Assembly: GCA_017506865.1 (NCBI GenBank)
Contig: JAFCMP010000091.1
Span: 233,043 to 297,042 of the forward strand
Direction: 5' to 3'
DNA length: 64,000 bases
DNA from: Tribonema minus
Taxonomy: Eukaryota; Sar; Xanthophyceae; Tribonematales; Tribonemataceae
Part shown: piece after piece, positions 12,001 to 23,316 of the stretch
How positions within the stretch are numbered: the stretch's first letter is position 1
Layout: each line of letters opens with the position of its first letter
The notes under the pieces: generated by a model
Database searches by the model: none
What the model saw: the letters and a program-made list of their open reading frames with translations, nothing else
Told to the model about the DNA's origin: nothing
Program-made: the position numbers and the translations under genes

Positions 12001-15000
12001 CTGCCAGCGGCGCCGTCGGCGCGCCACGCATCGTGCTGGCACCACGCCTCCGCTGCTTCGGCGGTGGCGGCCGCCGTCGCCGCCAGCGCCACCGCGCGTG
12101 GAAAGGGCGGCATCGAGCGCTGCTGCAGCTGCTCGCAGCGCTCCACCAGCGCGAGCGCGCAGTCGACCAGGGCGCCCCACAGCCACAGCAAAGGCGCCGC
12201 GCTGCCGTCCGCGCGCTGCGCCGCGCGCAGCGCCGCCTCGAGCCCGGGCAGCAGGCGCGGCAGCAGCAGCAGCGGCGGCAGCGACGCCGCCGCGTCCTCC
12301 TCCTCCCCCATCTCCTGCTGCGCAGGCGTGCCCATGTCTTGGCGACGCTGCGACACCGTTGTCATGTATGGCAGCAGCGCTTGAACTGCGGACGACAGCG
12401 TGCACGCCTGCGTGAGGCCGGCGGTCTCATCCTGCGGCACCGCAGTCGCTGCCGACGCGCTCAGGCTGCCGACAAAATACTCCGCTGCCGCCAGCGCCGC
12501 GCCCGCCACAGCCGACGCCAGGCAGCGCACGCTGTGATCCACAGTGTAGCCGCCGCTCACCGCCGCACTCAAGCCCCCGGACAGCACCAGAGTGCTAGGA
12601 GTCGCGCTGCTGCTGCCACCGCCGCCGCCGCCGCCGCCGAGCCTCGCCGCCGCCGCTGCCGCCGCGCCGCCCTCCATGCACGCTCTCAACTCCTGCACGT
12701 CCATCGAATCGGGCCCGCCGGCGTGGCTGCCGCTGTTGCTGCCGTCGTAGCTGAGCCTGCGCCGCTTGGCAGCGCCGCCCTGCGCGTCTGTGCCGTCGCC
12801 GCTGCCGACGCCGGCGTGCACATGCCGAAGCGCTGCGGCGACGGCATCTGGTGCCGCTGCGAACGCTGCGTGCAGGCAGCGCAGCGCTTGCGGCGCCGCA
12901 CAGGGCACGCTGAGCAGCGCCGTCGCGCCGCCGCAGCGGTGCAGCGCAGCGTCGCCGCCGGCCTGCGTGCGGTGCGGGCGCGGCGCAGCGCAAATAAGGG
13001 CGGGCAATCGGCGGCGACAGCCTCTGTCACAGTTCACCTCTCTCGCGCTCAGCAGATGACCCTTCGTGCACAGAACGGTGCCCTCAGGCGCCTGCAGTCG
13101 CTGGACGCGGGTCTCGCAGCGGCTCATTCGAGACTGGGGACAGCGGGTTATGCGATAGTGGCAGCTTGCAAGCACCTCCACGCACCTGAAACGAGCTCTT
13201 TGCGAACGCAAACACAGCCGCTCTCGCATGCTCCAGAGCACCAACGCTAACGACCACAGACACATACGAGCACGCGCAGCAATCCTACATTTACTCCCGC
13301 TCTACCTGATCATGAAGCGCACGCGCTCACCTCGAGCGCCGCCGCCGCGGCGCCAGCGAGCGCCGCCGCCAGCCGCAGCTGCTCCGCGCCGCACCCCCGC
13401 AGCGCCGCCGCGCCGCCGCTGCTCACGCGCGCCCACCACGCCGCCACGGCGCCCGCACCGGCGGCGCCGAGAGCGGGCCCGGCCCACGCGCTGCACACGC
13501 TGCCGTCGTCCGCACGGCAGAAGGCAGTGACCGCGCGCACAGCGGCGTCACGCGCTGCGCGGACGCGCCGCTGGCCCGCCGTGGTTTCGCCGCCGCTGCC
13601 GCCGCCGCCGGTGCCGCTGCCGCCGCGGGCCTGCGTTGGTTGCATGCATGCGCCTCGTGTCAGCTTTCTGTGCTGTTTGCGAGACATGTAGGCTCAGGCC
13701 ACTGGCCCTTCGGCAGGTTCTGGCAAGCCACGACAAGCGTTTTCACTGAAGCTGCTCGCTGGACCACCGTCTGTGCCATTGCATGATAATGAATCTAGCG
13801 AGGTGGCCAATATAGCAGTACACGATTGTTTTGCAACTATCATTGGAGCGTGCTTAGCTTGGAACACCTGGGTGCTAACTCTGCTCACGCGGGCGCACCC
13901 ACGGGTTTTGACCCTTACAGCGTCAAGTGGCAGGTTCGAACTGGTCGCCATTCTAACTCCAATGGCCACAGCATGTCAGGTGGTAGTTCCAGGCCAGCGA
14001 TCTACACTACCACTGGACCGCGTTTGGGACACCAGGGAAGGGCTTGACGTTGGCTGCCTAACACTGCGCCACGATTGAGCAGGATCACGCAGTACATGCA
14101 GACCCCTTGTCGACGCACCTTCCGCTCCCCCGCATCAGCCGCCGCAGCGTCCTCCTCCTCTGCCGCCAGCAGCATGCGCGCCGCGAGCGACAGCGCGGCC
14201 GGCGCGGCGTGCGGCGCCGCCGCGTGCGGCGGCGGCGCGAGCGTCGCGAGCGCGCACAGCGCGTTGAGCACTGCTGCGTGCAGGAGCGCTTCGTTGGCGC
14301 CGGCCGGCGCCGCAGCCGCGGAGGCGTTCGCGCACAGCAGCAGCAGCAGACGCGTGTGCGCGGGCGACGCGGCCGCGATGTGCGGCGCCACTGCTGCCAG
14401 GTCCGCAGAGAGCGTCGCCGCCGCTGCCGCGCAGCGCGCCGCCGCCGCCGTGGTGGCTATGGACAGCGTTAGCGACGCCACATCGGCGACGGCGGCAGCG
14501 GAGGTGAAGCCAGCGCTTGTGAATGGACCAGTGCCGCCCTGCATCAGCATCCTGTGGAGCACGGACGTGTCCTGTGGGTGCAGGGGTAGCGATGCAGCGG
14601 CGCATGAGTACATGAATATGATGGTTGCATCACGATGGTGGTGTGGTGTGTGCACCACCGGTTGTGTGCACTCAACAGTCAGCCAGCGGCGGCAGAACTG
14701 GTGAGCTCTGTGCTCTGCAACGTCTGGCTGCAACCGTCAGCGCGGCCCCAATTCTAAGTCAGCGCGTGATCTCAGGTGACATACAAACGAGCCTCTGCAC
14801 CAGCAGCAGATGCCAGCGCACCTGAAGAAGGGAGACCGTGTCTTCGAAAGCCGCTGTCAGAAAAGCGGCCTCTCCAGCGGTCCACGCGCCCGCCAGCATG
14901 CTCATGGTGGAGACGAGAGCCTCGTAGATGCTCGCAAAGCGCGGAAGGGGAACGAGCGCCATCAGCTTCAGAATGAATGTCAGCACCATGCCGGCGTCGC

Positions 15001-15616
15001 GCGCGCTGTCGAAGAACGCCGCCATGACGTCGCACTCCAGGTTGTTGGCGCTGCGCGGTGTGAGGGCGAAGCAACGAGCGATAGTCACAAAGCGGCACGA
15101 AATGGGCTGCACGCGTGCAAGGGCGGCAGTGCGCACGCGCGGGTGACAGATGCAACTAGTGAGGCTTGCAGGTGAAGCGCAGGACTTGAACGCTGGTTTG
15201 TGTATCGCCCATATTCACTGCCTTGCGTGCTGGGATTTGCGGGGTGAACCGCCAACAGATGGCTCCGACACCTTGAAAAAACGAGAGCCACGGCTTCAGC
15301 ATGCCCCAGAACTCCTCAACCCCGTACACCAGGTTCATGAGTCATGGCAACATTACAGCTGACGAAAGACAGCGATGAAACAAGGACTGCTGCTCTTGTT
15401 TGCTCACCCAAGAATCGACTGCAGCAGCACGCACAGGCGCGACACTGGGGTGGTGCGCCCCCCTCCTGCCAGCGCCTCGTCGAATGCTGCGGGCAGGCTT
15501 GCGCGCAGCCGGGCGGCCAACGCATCGCAGTTATGGTCCTCATTCCGTTCGTGAGCTATGCGGTGCGCCTGTACGTCCGCGAGCAGCTGATTGATGTCGC
15601 TGATGCTGGCATTCAT
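1..15616 (-). CDS. ATR: ATR/Mec1/Rad3-type checkpoint kinase, N-terminal part (runs off left edge)
   Basis: ATR is the PI3K-like nuclear kinase that senses RPA-coated single-stranded DNA with ATRIP and signals to CHK1. Exons in transcript order: 15616-15408, 15050-14822, 14571-14119, 13630-13331, 12962-11409, 10953-10792, 10197-9988, 9295-8915, 8500-8027, 7474-7154 (acceptor uncertain, 7532 possible), 6476-6288, 4770-4528, 3440-3276, 2408-2210, 1475-1198, 75-1. Phases agree, giving about 1,814 residues. Exon 14 encodes ACLGELGAIDPTQLL, nearly identical to the human ATR ECLGELGAIDPGRLD segment; exon 15 has FGIQELLLLL, matching its AIQELLSI. Exons 11-12 fit the UME domain in order, and exon 5 holds a KRRRLS basic patch as in animal ATR. 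The rest is HEAT-like helix with Ala/Gly runs. The start is the first ATG of exon 1. FAT, kinase and FATC regions are outside the window. Confidence 0.93.
2930..3275. repeat. tandem array at donor side of ATR exon 13
   Basis: About three units of roughly 100-120 bp each contain the exon's donor edge (CGCTCACCTCGGCGGCCTCC or close), then GGCGCCGCTCCCACYGCCCC, GAGACRTGTAAAA and GGCAGCGCTCA. They run into the intron downstream of exon 13. Confidence 0.85.
3454..3795 (+). repeat. TTAGGG tracts plus copies of ATR exon 13 acceptor edge
   Basis: Telomere-like tracts at 3,454-3,535 and 3,590-3,656 flank a near-exact copy (3,551-3,585) of the exon 13 acceptor edge, GTCGCTGAGCGTGGGCTGG then CCGACCTGCCG. 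A more diverged, longer copy lies at about 3,720-3,795. A further TTAGGG remnant sits at 3,898-3,925. Confidence 0.88.
5050..6287. repeat. array of about 12 copies of ATR exon 11 donor edge
   Basis: CTCACCATGTAGGCCATGCG, then GCGCAGCGCGGGCG, recurs about every 60-120 bp near 5,050, 5,117, 5,195, 5,311, 5,419, 5,526, 5,641, 5,738, 5,893, 5,960, 6,079 and 6,185. The copies at about 5,526-5,607 and 6,079-6,160 extend about 80 bp into the exon text (GGTCCGCGAGCGCCGTGTTG). The functional exon edge is at 6,288. Confidence 0.92.
6540..6750. repeat. two copies of ATR exon 11 acceptor edge
   Basis: CAGCGCTCCGCATCATGCCC then GTCCTGTACACGACCTG of exon 11 recurs at about 6,565-6,605 and 6,700-6,742. Each is again followed by a G-rich run, which is a C-rich tract on the transcribed sense. 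Confidence 0.9.
11239..11278 (-). repeat. interstitial CCCTAA tract in ATR intron
   Basis: About six CCCTAA/CCCTAG units between ATR exons 5 and 6. Confidence 0.9.
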
Positions 15617-15867
15617 GTTTCTGATCAATTGCTCCGGCAATAAAGCAGGCAAATTGCACCCTCTCCTCTGGTGCTGCAGTGCTGCACCTCAGAAAACCAT
15701 AGTCCCTTCAGCAAGCAGCAGATTTTGCATGTTTCAACCTGTCGGTGTACCCGGATACCACTGCAGAGCTTTTACAGGGCGCGAAAACTCGATAACTTCA
15801 GCTTGCAGTTGAAGTTTGTCTTGTGTTGAAGTTTGCCTAGTTTGAAAAAAATCCGTGTGTTAAAGCC
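15617..15867. promoter_or_regulatory. shared head-to-head promoter region between ATR and the membrane-protein gene
   Basis: Only 251 bp separate the two divergent start codons, so both promoters and 5' leaders must fit here or overlap. The interval contains repeats of the core TTGAAGTTTG near 15,810-15,845. I see no clear TATA box. Promoter activity is inferred from gene arrangement. Confidence 0.5.
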
Positions 15868-18800
15868 ATGGGTGATAGCGAGGACATGGCGGAGCGTGGA
15901 AGCCCACTGCGGGCACGCAATAGCGGGAAAGCTCAAGGGTTTTGGAGCAGGAAGCTGCTTAAGCGGCGGCGCAGCGCAGAAGGTAAGAGATTCTTCTCCG
16001 ACAGGCTGACAGAATCGGCGGCATCAGCAATCAGCTGCGCGCTGCCCTAGCCGGCAAGTTGTTGGCGTGCAAGCATGTTTCTACCCTGCGCCTTACATCC
16101 CGGCATGCTCGCCTACTTTCATTGCAGGTTGACGATACACAAACTTGAAGCCGGCAACATGCATTGCCATGCCTGCGTGTCGAAGTCTTTGTGTGGCAGT
16201 CGCACGCGGTATGGCTGCTTCGTTGTAGAGCAGTGCACACCTCATCGTTGCTCCATGGTTTCTGACCAACAGAAATCAACCTCACTTACGCCGAGGCACC
16301 CACCGCCATTACAGAATCAGCGGGTACGCACACAGCTCATCACCGTCATTTGCTATCCTGCACACCTGCTCCGCCGTTGTCAGCTCGGGTGGAACTCGTG
16401 TCCTCATTCTTCGCCTCCTGTGCAGCGTCACCCCTCTGGCGTGTCCATCAGTCATGCCATGCATGGCATGTGCTGTCACCACATGCCGCTCTTGCCTTGA
16501 CGTTCGCCTCTCGTTTCGCTGTATGCAAAATATGATGCCATTGGCCAAGTCAGTGCTTTGGAGTGCTGCAGTTCTACCTGCTCTCGGCAGACCAAGTCGG
16601 CACATAAACCTGCTGACCAACCTCTGGGACGTGACTGTCGCTGTATGCAAAATGTAATGCCGTTGGCCAAGTCAGTACTGTGGAGTGCTGCAATCGTACC
16701 TGCTCTCGGCAGGCCAAGCCAGCACACGAATCTGCTGATCTGCCTCTCAGACGTGACTGTCGCTGTATGCAAATTATGATGCCATTGGCCGAATCAGTGC
16801 TTTGGAGTGCTGCAATAGTACCTGCTCTCGGCAGGCCAAATCGGCACCTGAACCTGCTGACCACCCCCTCAGACGTGACTGTCGCTGTATGCAGAATATA
16901 ATGCCATTGGTCAAGTCAGTGCTTTAGGGTGCTGCAATTGTACCTGCTCTCGGCAAGTCATGTCAGCACATGCCTTTGCTCGGATGCGACTGTCGCTGTA
17001 TGCAAAAAATCATGCCATTGGCCAAGTCAGTGCTTCAGAGTGCTGCAATTGTACCTGCTCTCAGCAGGCCAAGTCATCACTTGACTCTGCTGATCGAGCT
17101 CTCTGATGTGACTGCTCTCGCACGCAGTTCGCAGCGTACTGAAAGAGGGCACGGAGCAGGGAGCATACACGACGCGCGCGCGCCTGGCGCTGGGCGCAGC
17201 GGCATCATTGTGGTGCCTGGCATTCGTGACGCGGTCATGGTGGCCGCTGCGCGTGGCGCTGGTGGCGCTGCTGCTCGAGGTGAGAGACTCTGCCCTCTGC
17301 CCTGTGGCAATGTGGGCCTGACGTATCCCTGCTAGATCATCAAACATCCTTTGTGTGCATGGATCGGCGTGATGCGCTGTCGCCGCATGTCTTCTGAGCG
17401 TTGCGGCCGGGACGTGGACGTAGCGCCTGCTGCCATCTGTGGATTGCGAGTGCGCGCCTGCTGACCTCTAGGCCGTGAAGGCGCCCGTTTCTGTCTGCCG
17501 GGTCCTCCACAGCAAGCGCTCACATCGCCTCCAGTTACACTCGACCGCTTGATCCCGGAGCTTGCAGCGTGCGCAGCAGCTGGCTGCTCCGATGGCCCTT
17601 GATGCCGCCCCCACAAAGAATTCCCTCACCCCATTTCCCCCCAATTTTCCATACCCCAGTTGCTGCTATAGATTCTCACTCCTCTATTAATGTCATCATC
17701 ATTTCTTGCCCACGCACTTTATCATCTGCTGCTATAGATCACCATTTCTCCACAGCCTGTCCTCACATCTTGCCGCCAACACCGGTGCTCTGTGCTCACC
17801 GCCGCCAGCTGATACCGCACTTGCTGCTATAGATCCTCACGCCTCCATTTTCATCCTCAACTCTCGCCCGCACACTATTCATCTGCTCGCTGCCACCAGC
17901 CGCTGCTGCTGGCCTCAGTGCTGCTGTGGAGGACGGGGCAGCTGGCGCGCAGCGTTTGAACTTCACCACTATTTACCAGAGCTCGTGTCGACCACAGTAA
18001 CTGGCTGCTGCGCTGGCTCTTGGCACTGCCTCCGTTGAGAGTCACCCCACCCCATCTTGCCCATTCTGCCTAGTCCCTGTTTGCTGCTATAGATCCTCAC
18101 TCACCCTCCTCCATCATCTTTTGCTCGCTGCCACCAGCCGCTGCTACATACTGGCCTCGGCGCTGCTGTGGTGGACGGGTCAGCCGGCGCGCAGCATTTG
18201 CACTTTACCACCAAGTACCATCTGCCCATTCTGCCTATTCCCTGTTTGCTGCTGTAGATCCTCACTCTCATCCTCTCTCGCCCGCACACTTTGTGCATCT
18301 ATTCGCTACCACCAGCCGCTGCTGATAGCCTCGGCGCTGCTGTGGTGGACGGGGCAGCCGGCGCGCAGCCTGGCGAGCGACGGCATGGCAGCGGCGTGCT
18401 CCTTCGCGGCGGGCTTCTGGTGGGCGGCGCCCGCTGCGGCTGTGGCAAGCGGCGCGATGCAGGTGAAGTTGCTAGCGAGTGTTGTCACGCCCACACGGTG
18501 TCCGCTGCGGCTGTAGCAAGAGGCGCGATGCAGGTGAAGTTGCTAGGGTGTCGTCACACCCTCACATGGTGTTATTGCTGGGTTGAGCGTCCACCGTTCC
18601 GACCGTTTTCGAAAGATGTTTGAACGTGACAACATTCGACTATCTGCACATGCTTGAGCCCCGGCGTCCAGCACGCCCCCGCGGTGGCTTCAAGCGACGT
18701 CGTTGCCAACCAATTAAGTGCAATGTTTTCAGTTGCTCCGCGCCTGAGGTCCGCACATGTACACACCTCTGAGCCACACGAGCGCCTGATGGGGGCGCAT

Positions 18801-21800
18801 TCAAGCCTGCCGGAAGGCATCGCCGCGGTGTTTGATCGAGCGTGTGCAGAGGGGGCCGGCCAGCGCCCCTGCTGGCACAGCAAGGCAGTGAAGTCAGAAG
18901 GTGCAGCTATCTTGCTGATGTTTCAAGATCAGCAAGCTTGCGATTCAGCATGGCCGCATGCTGCGTCTAGCCGTTCTGGCGTGCCCCCCTCCCCCCCCCC
19001 CCCCCCCCCCCTTGCTTGTGAGCGAGCCACATGCTTGCCCAGCCCCACTGCGGCGTCCCTGCTGCGGTCGTGAATGGTCGTCGATCTCGAGAGGCCCATG
19101 GCACGATTGTTTCAACTCAAGCGCGTGCGTGCGTCGTACTCACATGCGAGCATGCAGCATCATGGCTGCAGCTTCTCGCTGACGGAGGCCCTGACTCAGT
19201 GCCCCAGCCTGTCTTCGCCGCCCAAACCCCCTTCCCCTCCCTATGCGCGTGCGTGCAGCAGACTCATACGCACACAAGCAGCATCATGCCTGCAGCCTGC
19301 CGCTGACTCAGCCCCTGACTCAGTGCCCCTGCCCCCTCCCCCCCCCCCCCCCTTGCTCGTCCGCGCAGATCCTGCTGCTGCCGGCGCTGGCGGGGGTGAT
19401 TGCCGTGTGGCCGCTGAGCATGCCCGCTTTCGACTGCGCGACGGCGCAGGGCTGCCTGGTGCCGCTCGAGGGGTCCCTCATGGTGCGCATCCTAAACATA
19501 ATGCTAGGTCAACTACACGTGGTTAGGTTAGGGTTACGGTCAGGGTTAGGGTTAGGGCGCAGGCTGCCTGGTGCCGCTGGAGGGCTCCCTCATGGCGCGC
19601 ACACCGACGCTATCCCTACCTTTGACCGCTAGGGTTAGGGCTAGATTAGGGTGGTTTAGGTTTAGGGGTAGGGTTAAGCTTGAGGTTAGGGTCAGGGTGA
19701 TTCCTCGTGGTGCGCGCACGCTAGTGCCAACTATGCGTACCATCATTTGCAGTAACCTACTTGAAAGTTGCCGTCGCGCAGGGCTGCCTGGTGCCTCTCG
19801 AGGGGTCCCTCATGGTGCGCGCACTAATCCTAACCCTAAGTGCTGGTTAGCTCAGGGTAGGTCGGGTTAATATTAGGGTTAGGGTTAGGATTAGGGCGCA
19901 GGGCTGCCTGGTGGCGCTTGAGGGCTCCCTCATGGTGCGCACACTAACCCTAGCCCTAACCGCTAGGGTCAGCAATGCGTGCCATCATTGAAGTAACGTA
20001 CTTCAAGGTTGTGCAACCCTCATTGTCAGCAGCAGCCTTGCGCTTCCTGCCTGCTGTAACAGTGCTGTTGCCACTTCATCGTCTGCCAGCTTCTGCGCGT
20101 CTGCCGGCAGATCCCTCATGATGCGTGCTTGCTATCGTCATTGATGTGTACTGTCGCCGCCTGCCGGCTGCGGCGCCGCGCAACCGGCCCATGCGCGTCT
20201 GCCCCCCCACACCGACTGCGCCAAACGTGCGTATGCGTATCGTCTGCGCAAACACCCTCCACACAACCCCCCCCCCCCCACGCCCTCCCCCCCACGTGCT
20301 GCTGCCGCCAGGACACGGCCGCGGCGAACCCCGCCGTCTCCGGGCTGGCGCTGGCCGCGATCGCGTTCCTCGGCGTCGCCGCCGCGGAGCAGTGGGCGCT
20401 GTCGCGCTGCTGCGCGGCGGGCGCGCGGTGAGTGGCTGAACTCCTCATGTTCCTGATGATATTCTGACCACCAGATGCGTGGCTGAACTCCGCATATAAA
20501 CAACATTTTGACACCAGATTCACGCAGCTGTGCTCTGTGCTGCCTGTGGCGTAGGTATGACAATGGCGGGCCGCCTGGTAAGCCGTAAGCAACTACCCCT
20601 AACCCTAACCCCCTAAACCCCAAGCAGCTGAAGTCTTTTTCATGCGACCTGAGGTGGTGTAGATCTTGCTCGCTTGAGCACGCTGATAGCGTGAACCCGG
20701 CACAGCTGTTGCAGCAGATCGCTGCTGGCGCCGCCGTGTCTGTCACGGGGCGCGGCGACGCCCGCCATTTCAGCATGCGTAGACCTGAGCGACGTCCTCC
20801 ATCGCCGCACATGCTCTGCAGCACTGCCTGCGCTGGCGCTGCACGCCAGCACGCACCGCTGTCGCATGCGCCTGCCTCGAGAGTACTCGTTGTGTAATGA
20901 CAACGGGCGGTTCCGCTGCATCGCTCATCGCACTGCCGTGTCTGTCATGGGACGCGGCAACACCCCATGATGCAGCACGCCTCGACGACTGTCACGGCCA
21001 GCTTAGCGCGCCTTCCGCACGGTGCTGCCGGCGCTTGCGCTGCGCGTGCGCACTGGCGCCCCTCGCTCGTACACCTCACATGTACTCCCCGTGTACTGAC
21101 AGCGGTGCAGCGTGCGTAGACCTCAGCGGCGTCCATCGCCGCACACCCCTGACAGTGCTGCCTGCGCTGTGTGACGAGCGCAACCGCCGTTGCTTACTTC
21201 TCACAAATTCTTCTCCGTGTGTACTGACAACGGCCGGTTCTGCTGCATCGCTCGTTGCGCTGCCGTGTCTGTCGCGGGACGCGGCGACGCCCTCTGCAAT
21301 GCCGCACGCCTCCACCGTCACGGCCACCTTAGTGCGCCTTCCGCACATTGCGGCAGGCGCCTGCGCTGTACGCGCGCCCGACGCCCCTCGCTCTTGCACC
21401 TCACAACTACCTACATACAGTACTCCTGCTCGTGTACTGAAAACATGCGGTTTTGTTGCATCGCGCAGGCGCGATGGCGCGCAGCCCGCGGCGCCGCTGC
21501 GGCACGCCGTCGCCGCGGCAGCGGGCATGGCGACGGCCAAGGGCCTCGTGCGCGTCATGGCGCTGCACCCGCTGCTGCTGCTGGACGGCGCGCAGGACAG
21601 GTATGTATGTGTGTATGTATGCGTGGACTGCTAGGGTTAGGGGTAGGGTTAGGTCTTGCCCAACGTCCGGGCATGCATACGAGTGCGCGCGCGTACAGCT
21701 TTGACGCAGGAAAAATGCGGTGCGTGGTGTGGAGCGCCGCTGCATTAGTGTTGCCCGCTGTTCTGTCACCGGCAACTAGCAGTGAAGCGCGAGTCTGCAC

Positions 21801-23316
21801 CAGTGCATCCTTCGGATTGCCAGCGCAATTTCGAAGCTCTCTCGGCGCGGCGTGCCCTGCTGCTTGTACATGGCGCGAATGCGTCGCTCAGTCGTTGGTG
21901 ACATTGCGAGCGGCGCGTCAGCGCTCGCGCAGGAGCCGTGCACCGCACGTGCAACAAGGCCGTGCGGCAGCATTGCGCTGCGGGCGTGGCCTCAGCGGCG
22001 GCGCCCTTCTGCGCGGGAGAGCTGCCGATGGCGCTGTGTGAAGGCTGCTGAATGCAATGCCGCTGAAGCGGAGCCGCGCTTGTGCCTCGTGAGACCCTGC
22101 CGGTGCGCTCATCGCATGTTGCTGAGCGCTGTGACAACAGGCAGTTACGCATCAGAACCTCTGAATTGAGCGCGCGCGTTGGGACTGCCGCTTGACGCAG
22201 CACAGTAGTATTTGTTGAGGCCGCACGGAGCGAGATGGGCATCTGGACGGAGATTGCACAAACTGAAAGTGCAAGTTGAAGCGGCGTTAACAGCAAATGG
22301 CGCGCCTGCACAATCTGAAATTGAAGTTGCACGGAGTTGACACGCGACCTGTCGCCTTGTGCCCGCCCGCCGCAGGATGTCGCCACCCTTCGTGCCGACG
22401 CTCGCGCCGCTGCTGGTGACTTGCGCCGTGCTGCAGCTGGTGGACAGCGCGGCGGCAGCGGCAGCAGCGCCGCAGCAGCAGCGCAGCAAGTGAGCAACTA
22501 GAGCACTTGCTGCTTGTGCGGGCGTGTTGAGCCGTGTCCACCCATGCATGATGCACGTTTACACTATGCGGAAGCGCCCATGTTGCCGGCGTCGCCGTGC
22601 GCTGCTGCGCCAAGTCGGCGACATGGCTTTAACGGCCTGGCAGCATCTGCGAGGGCGCCGCGCCCGCCGCCGTGACACCTCCGCAGCTCCATGGCTACTG
22701 CTTGTTGTGACCATTATTTGCAGCGCGCAGCATCGACGGCCGCGCCTACTGCGTCATGCGCTATGTTCTTATGCGGTGCACTGGCGTCGCCTGTTCCCCC
22801 CTCCCCCCCCCCCGCCCCTCCCAAAGGCGCATGGCAGTTGCTCCGATGGCCAGCCACGCTGCCTCAGATGGCGCGCCCATGTATTTCTGCAAGCATGCAC
22901 AAAACGTGCATCTTCCCTATAGAATGCAACGCGTACCGCCTCGCACACACACGCGCCGCTCACCGCCGCGCCCGCCGCCGCCTGCGCACCGCAGCAGCGA
23001 CAGCAGCTGCGGCGGCGGCGGCGCGTGGCGCGCGCTGAGGTGGCCCGTCGCGCTGCACGGCGCGTATGCGCTGCTGGGCACCGTCGGCGCCACGTGCGCG
23101 TGGCCAGTGGCCGCCACGGCGATAGCGCGCGCCGCACTCGTCGGCGGCGCCGCTGCGGCGGCGTGGCGGCGGCTGCTATCGAGCCCGCTGTACGACGCGC
23201 TGCTGGACGGCGGCGGCGGCGGCAGCGGCGGCGGCAGCGGCAGCGGCAGTGCATCAGGCGACGGCTGCGAGGCCGGCGCGTGGGTTGAGCTTGCTGAAAT
23301 GGGAGGCGATCTGTAG
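15868..23316 (+). CDS. multi-pass membrane protein, unrecognised family, 8 exons
   Basis: Exons 15868-15982, 17128-17279, 18316-18462, 19369-19482, 20312-20427, 21469-21600, 22376-22489 and 22995-23316 join in consistent phase to about 403 residues, ending in a TAG stop. All donors are GT and all acceptors AG. The N-terminus (MGDSEDMAERG, then a KLLKRRRSAE basic patch) looks cytosolic. It is followed by about seven or eight hydrophobic segments, for example LALGAAASLWCLAF, ASALLWW, ILLLPALAGVIAVWPL, GLALAAIAFLGVAAAE and a long final one at HGAYALLGTVGATCAWPVAA. The tail has a Gly/Ser run before EMGGDL. The final acceptor has equivalent alternatives at 22998 and 23004. I cannot name the family: it could be a transporter or a lipid or glycan enzyme of the endomembranes. 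It diverges from ATR. Confidence 0.72.
16519..17100. repeat. tandem array, about 121-bp unit, five copies
   Basis: In intron 1 of the membrane-protein gene, units begin near 16,519, 16,640, 16,761, 16,883 and 16,995. Each contains GCTGTATGCAAAA, then GCCATTGGCCAAGTCAGTGC and CTGCTCTCGGCAG. Copies differ by about 5-15%. I found no matching exon edge, so this is an ordinary minisatellite. Confidence 0.85.
17893..18545. repeat. duplicated edges of membrane-protein exon 3
   Basis: The acceptor edge of exon 3 (CCACCAGCCGCTGCTG through GGACGGGGCAGC) is repeated upstream at about 17,893-17,960 and 18,131-18,200. The donor edge (GGCGCGATGCAGGTGAAGTT) is repeated downstream at about 18,500-18,545. 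Copies keep the splice dinucleotides, so they are potential cryptic sites. Confidence 0.8.
19483..19990. repeat. exon 4 donor-edge copies interleaved with TTAGGG tracts
   Basis: Three copies of the end of exon 4 plus its donor (GGCTGCCTGGTGCC ... CCCTCATGGTGCGC) lie at about 19,556-19,602, 19,774-19,822 and 19,895-19,942. They are separated by degenerate (TTAGGG)n tracts at about 19,510-19,555, 19,630-19,700 and 19,826-19,894. All lie in intron 4 of the membrane-protein gene. Confidence 0.85.
20690..21468. repeat. degenerate copies of the exon 6 acceptor region
   Basis: The block GTGTACTGA...GGTTYYGYTGCATCGC that precedes the exon 6 acceptor occurs also near 20,885-20,935 and 21,215-21,262, with a weaker copy near 20,695. 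Each is followed by GTGTCTGTC...GGACGCGGCGACGCC and related text. The units are about 220-330 bp and have diverged in intron 5. Confidence 0.65.

Noticed and set aside
11550-13250. 566-codon plus-strand open frame opposite ATR exon 5
   Set aside because: It is an antisense shadow of a very GC-rich coding exon, is Arg/Gln/Ala-biased without domain pattern, and the minus frame matches ATR.
16125-16320. Extra exon of the membrane-protein gene after TTTCATTGCAG
   Set aside because: Reading from exon 1 gives an immediate TGA, whereas joining to 17,128 keeps phase.
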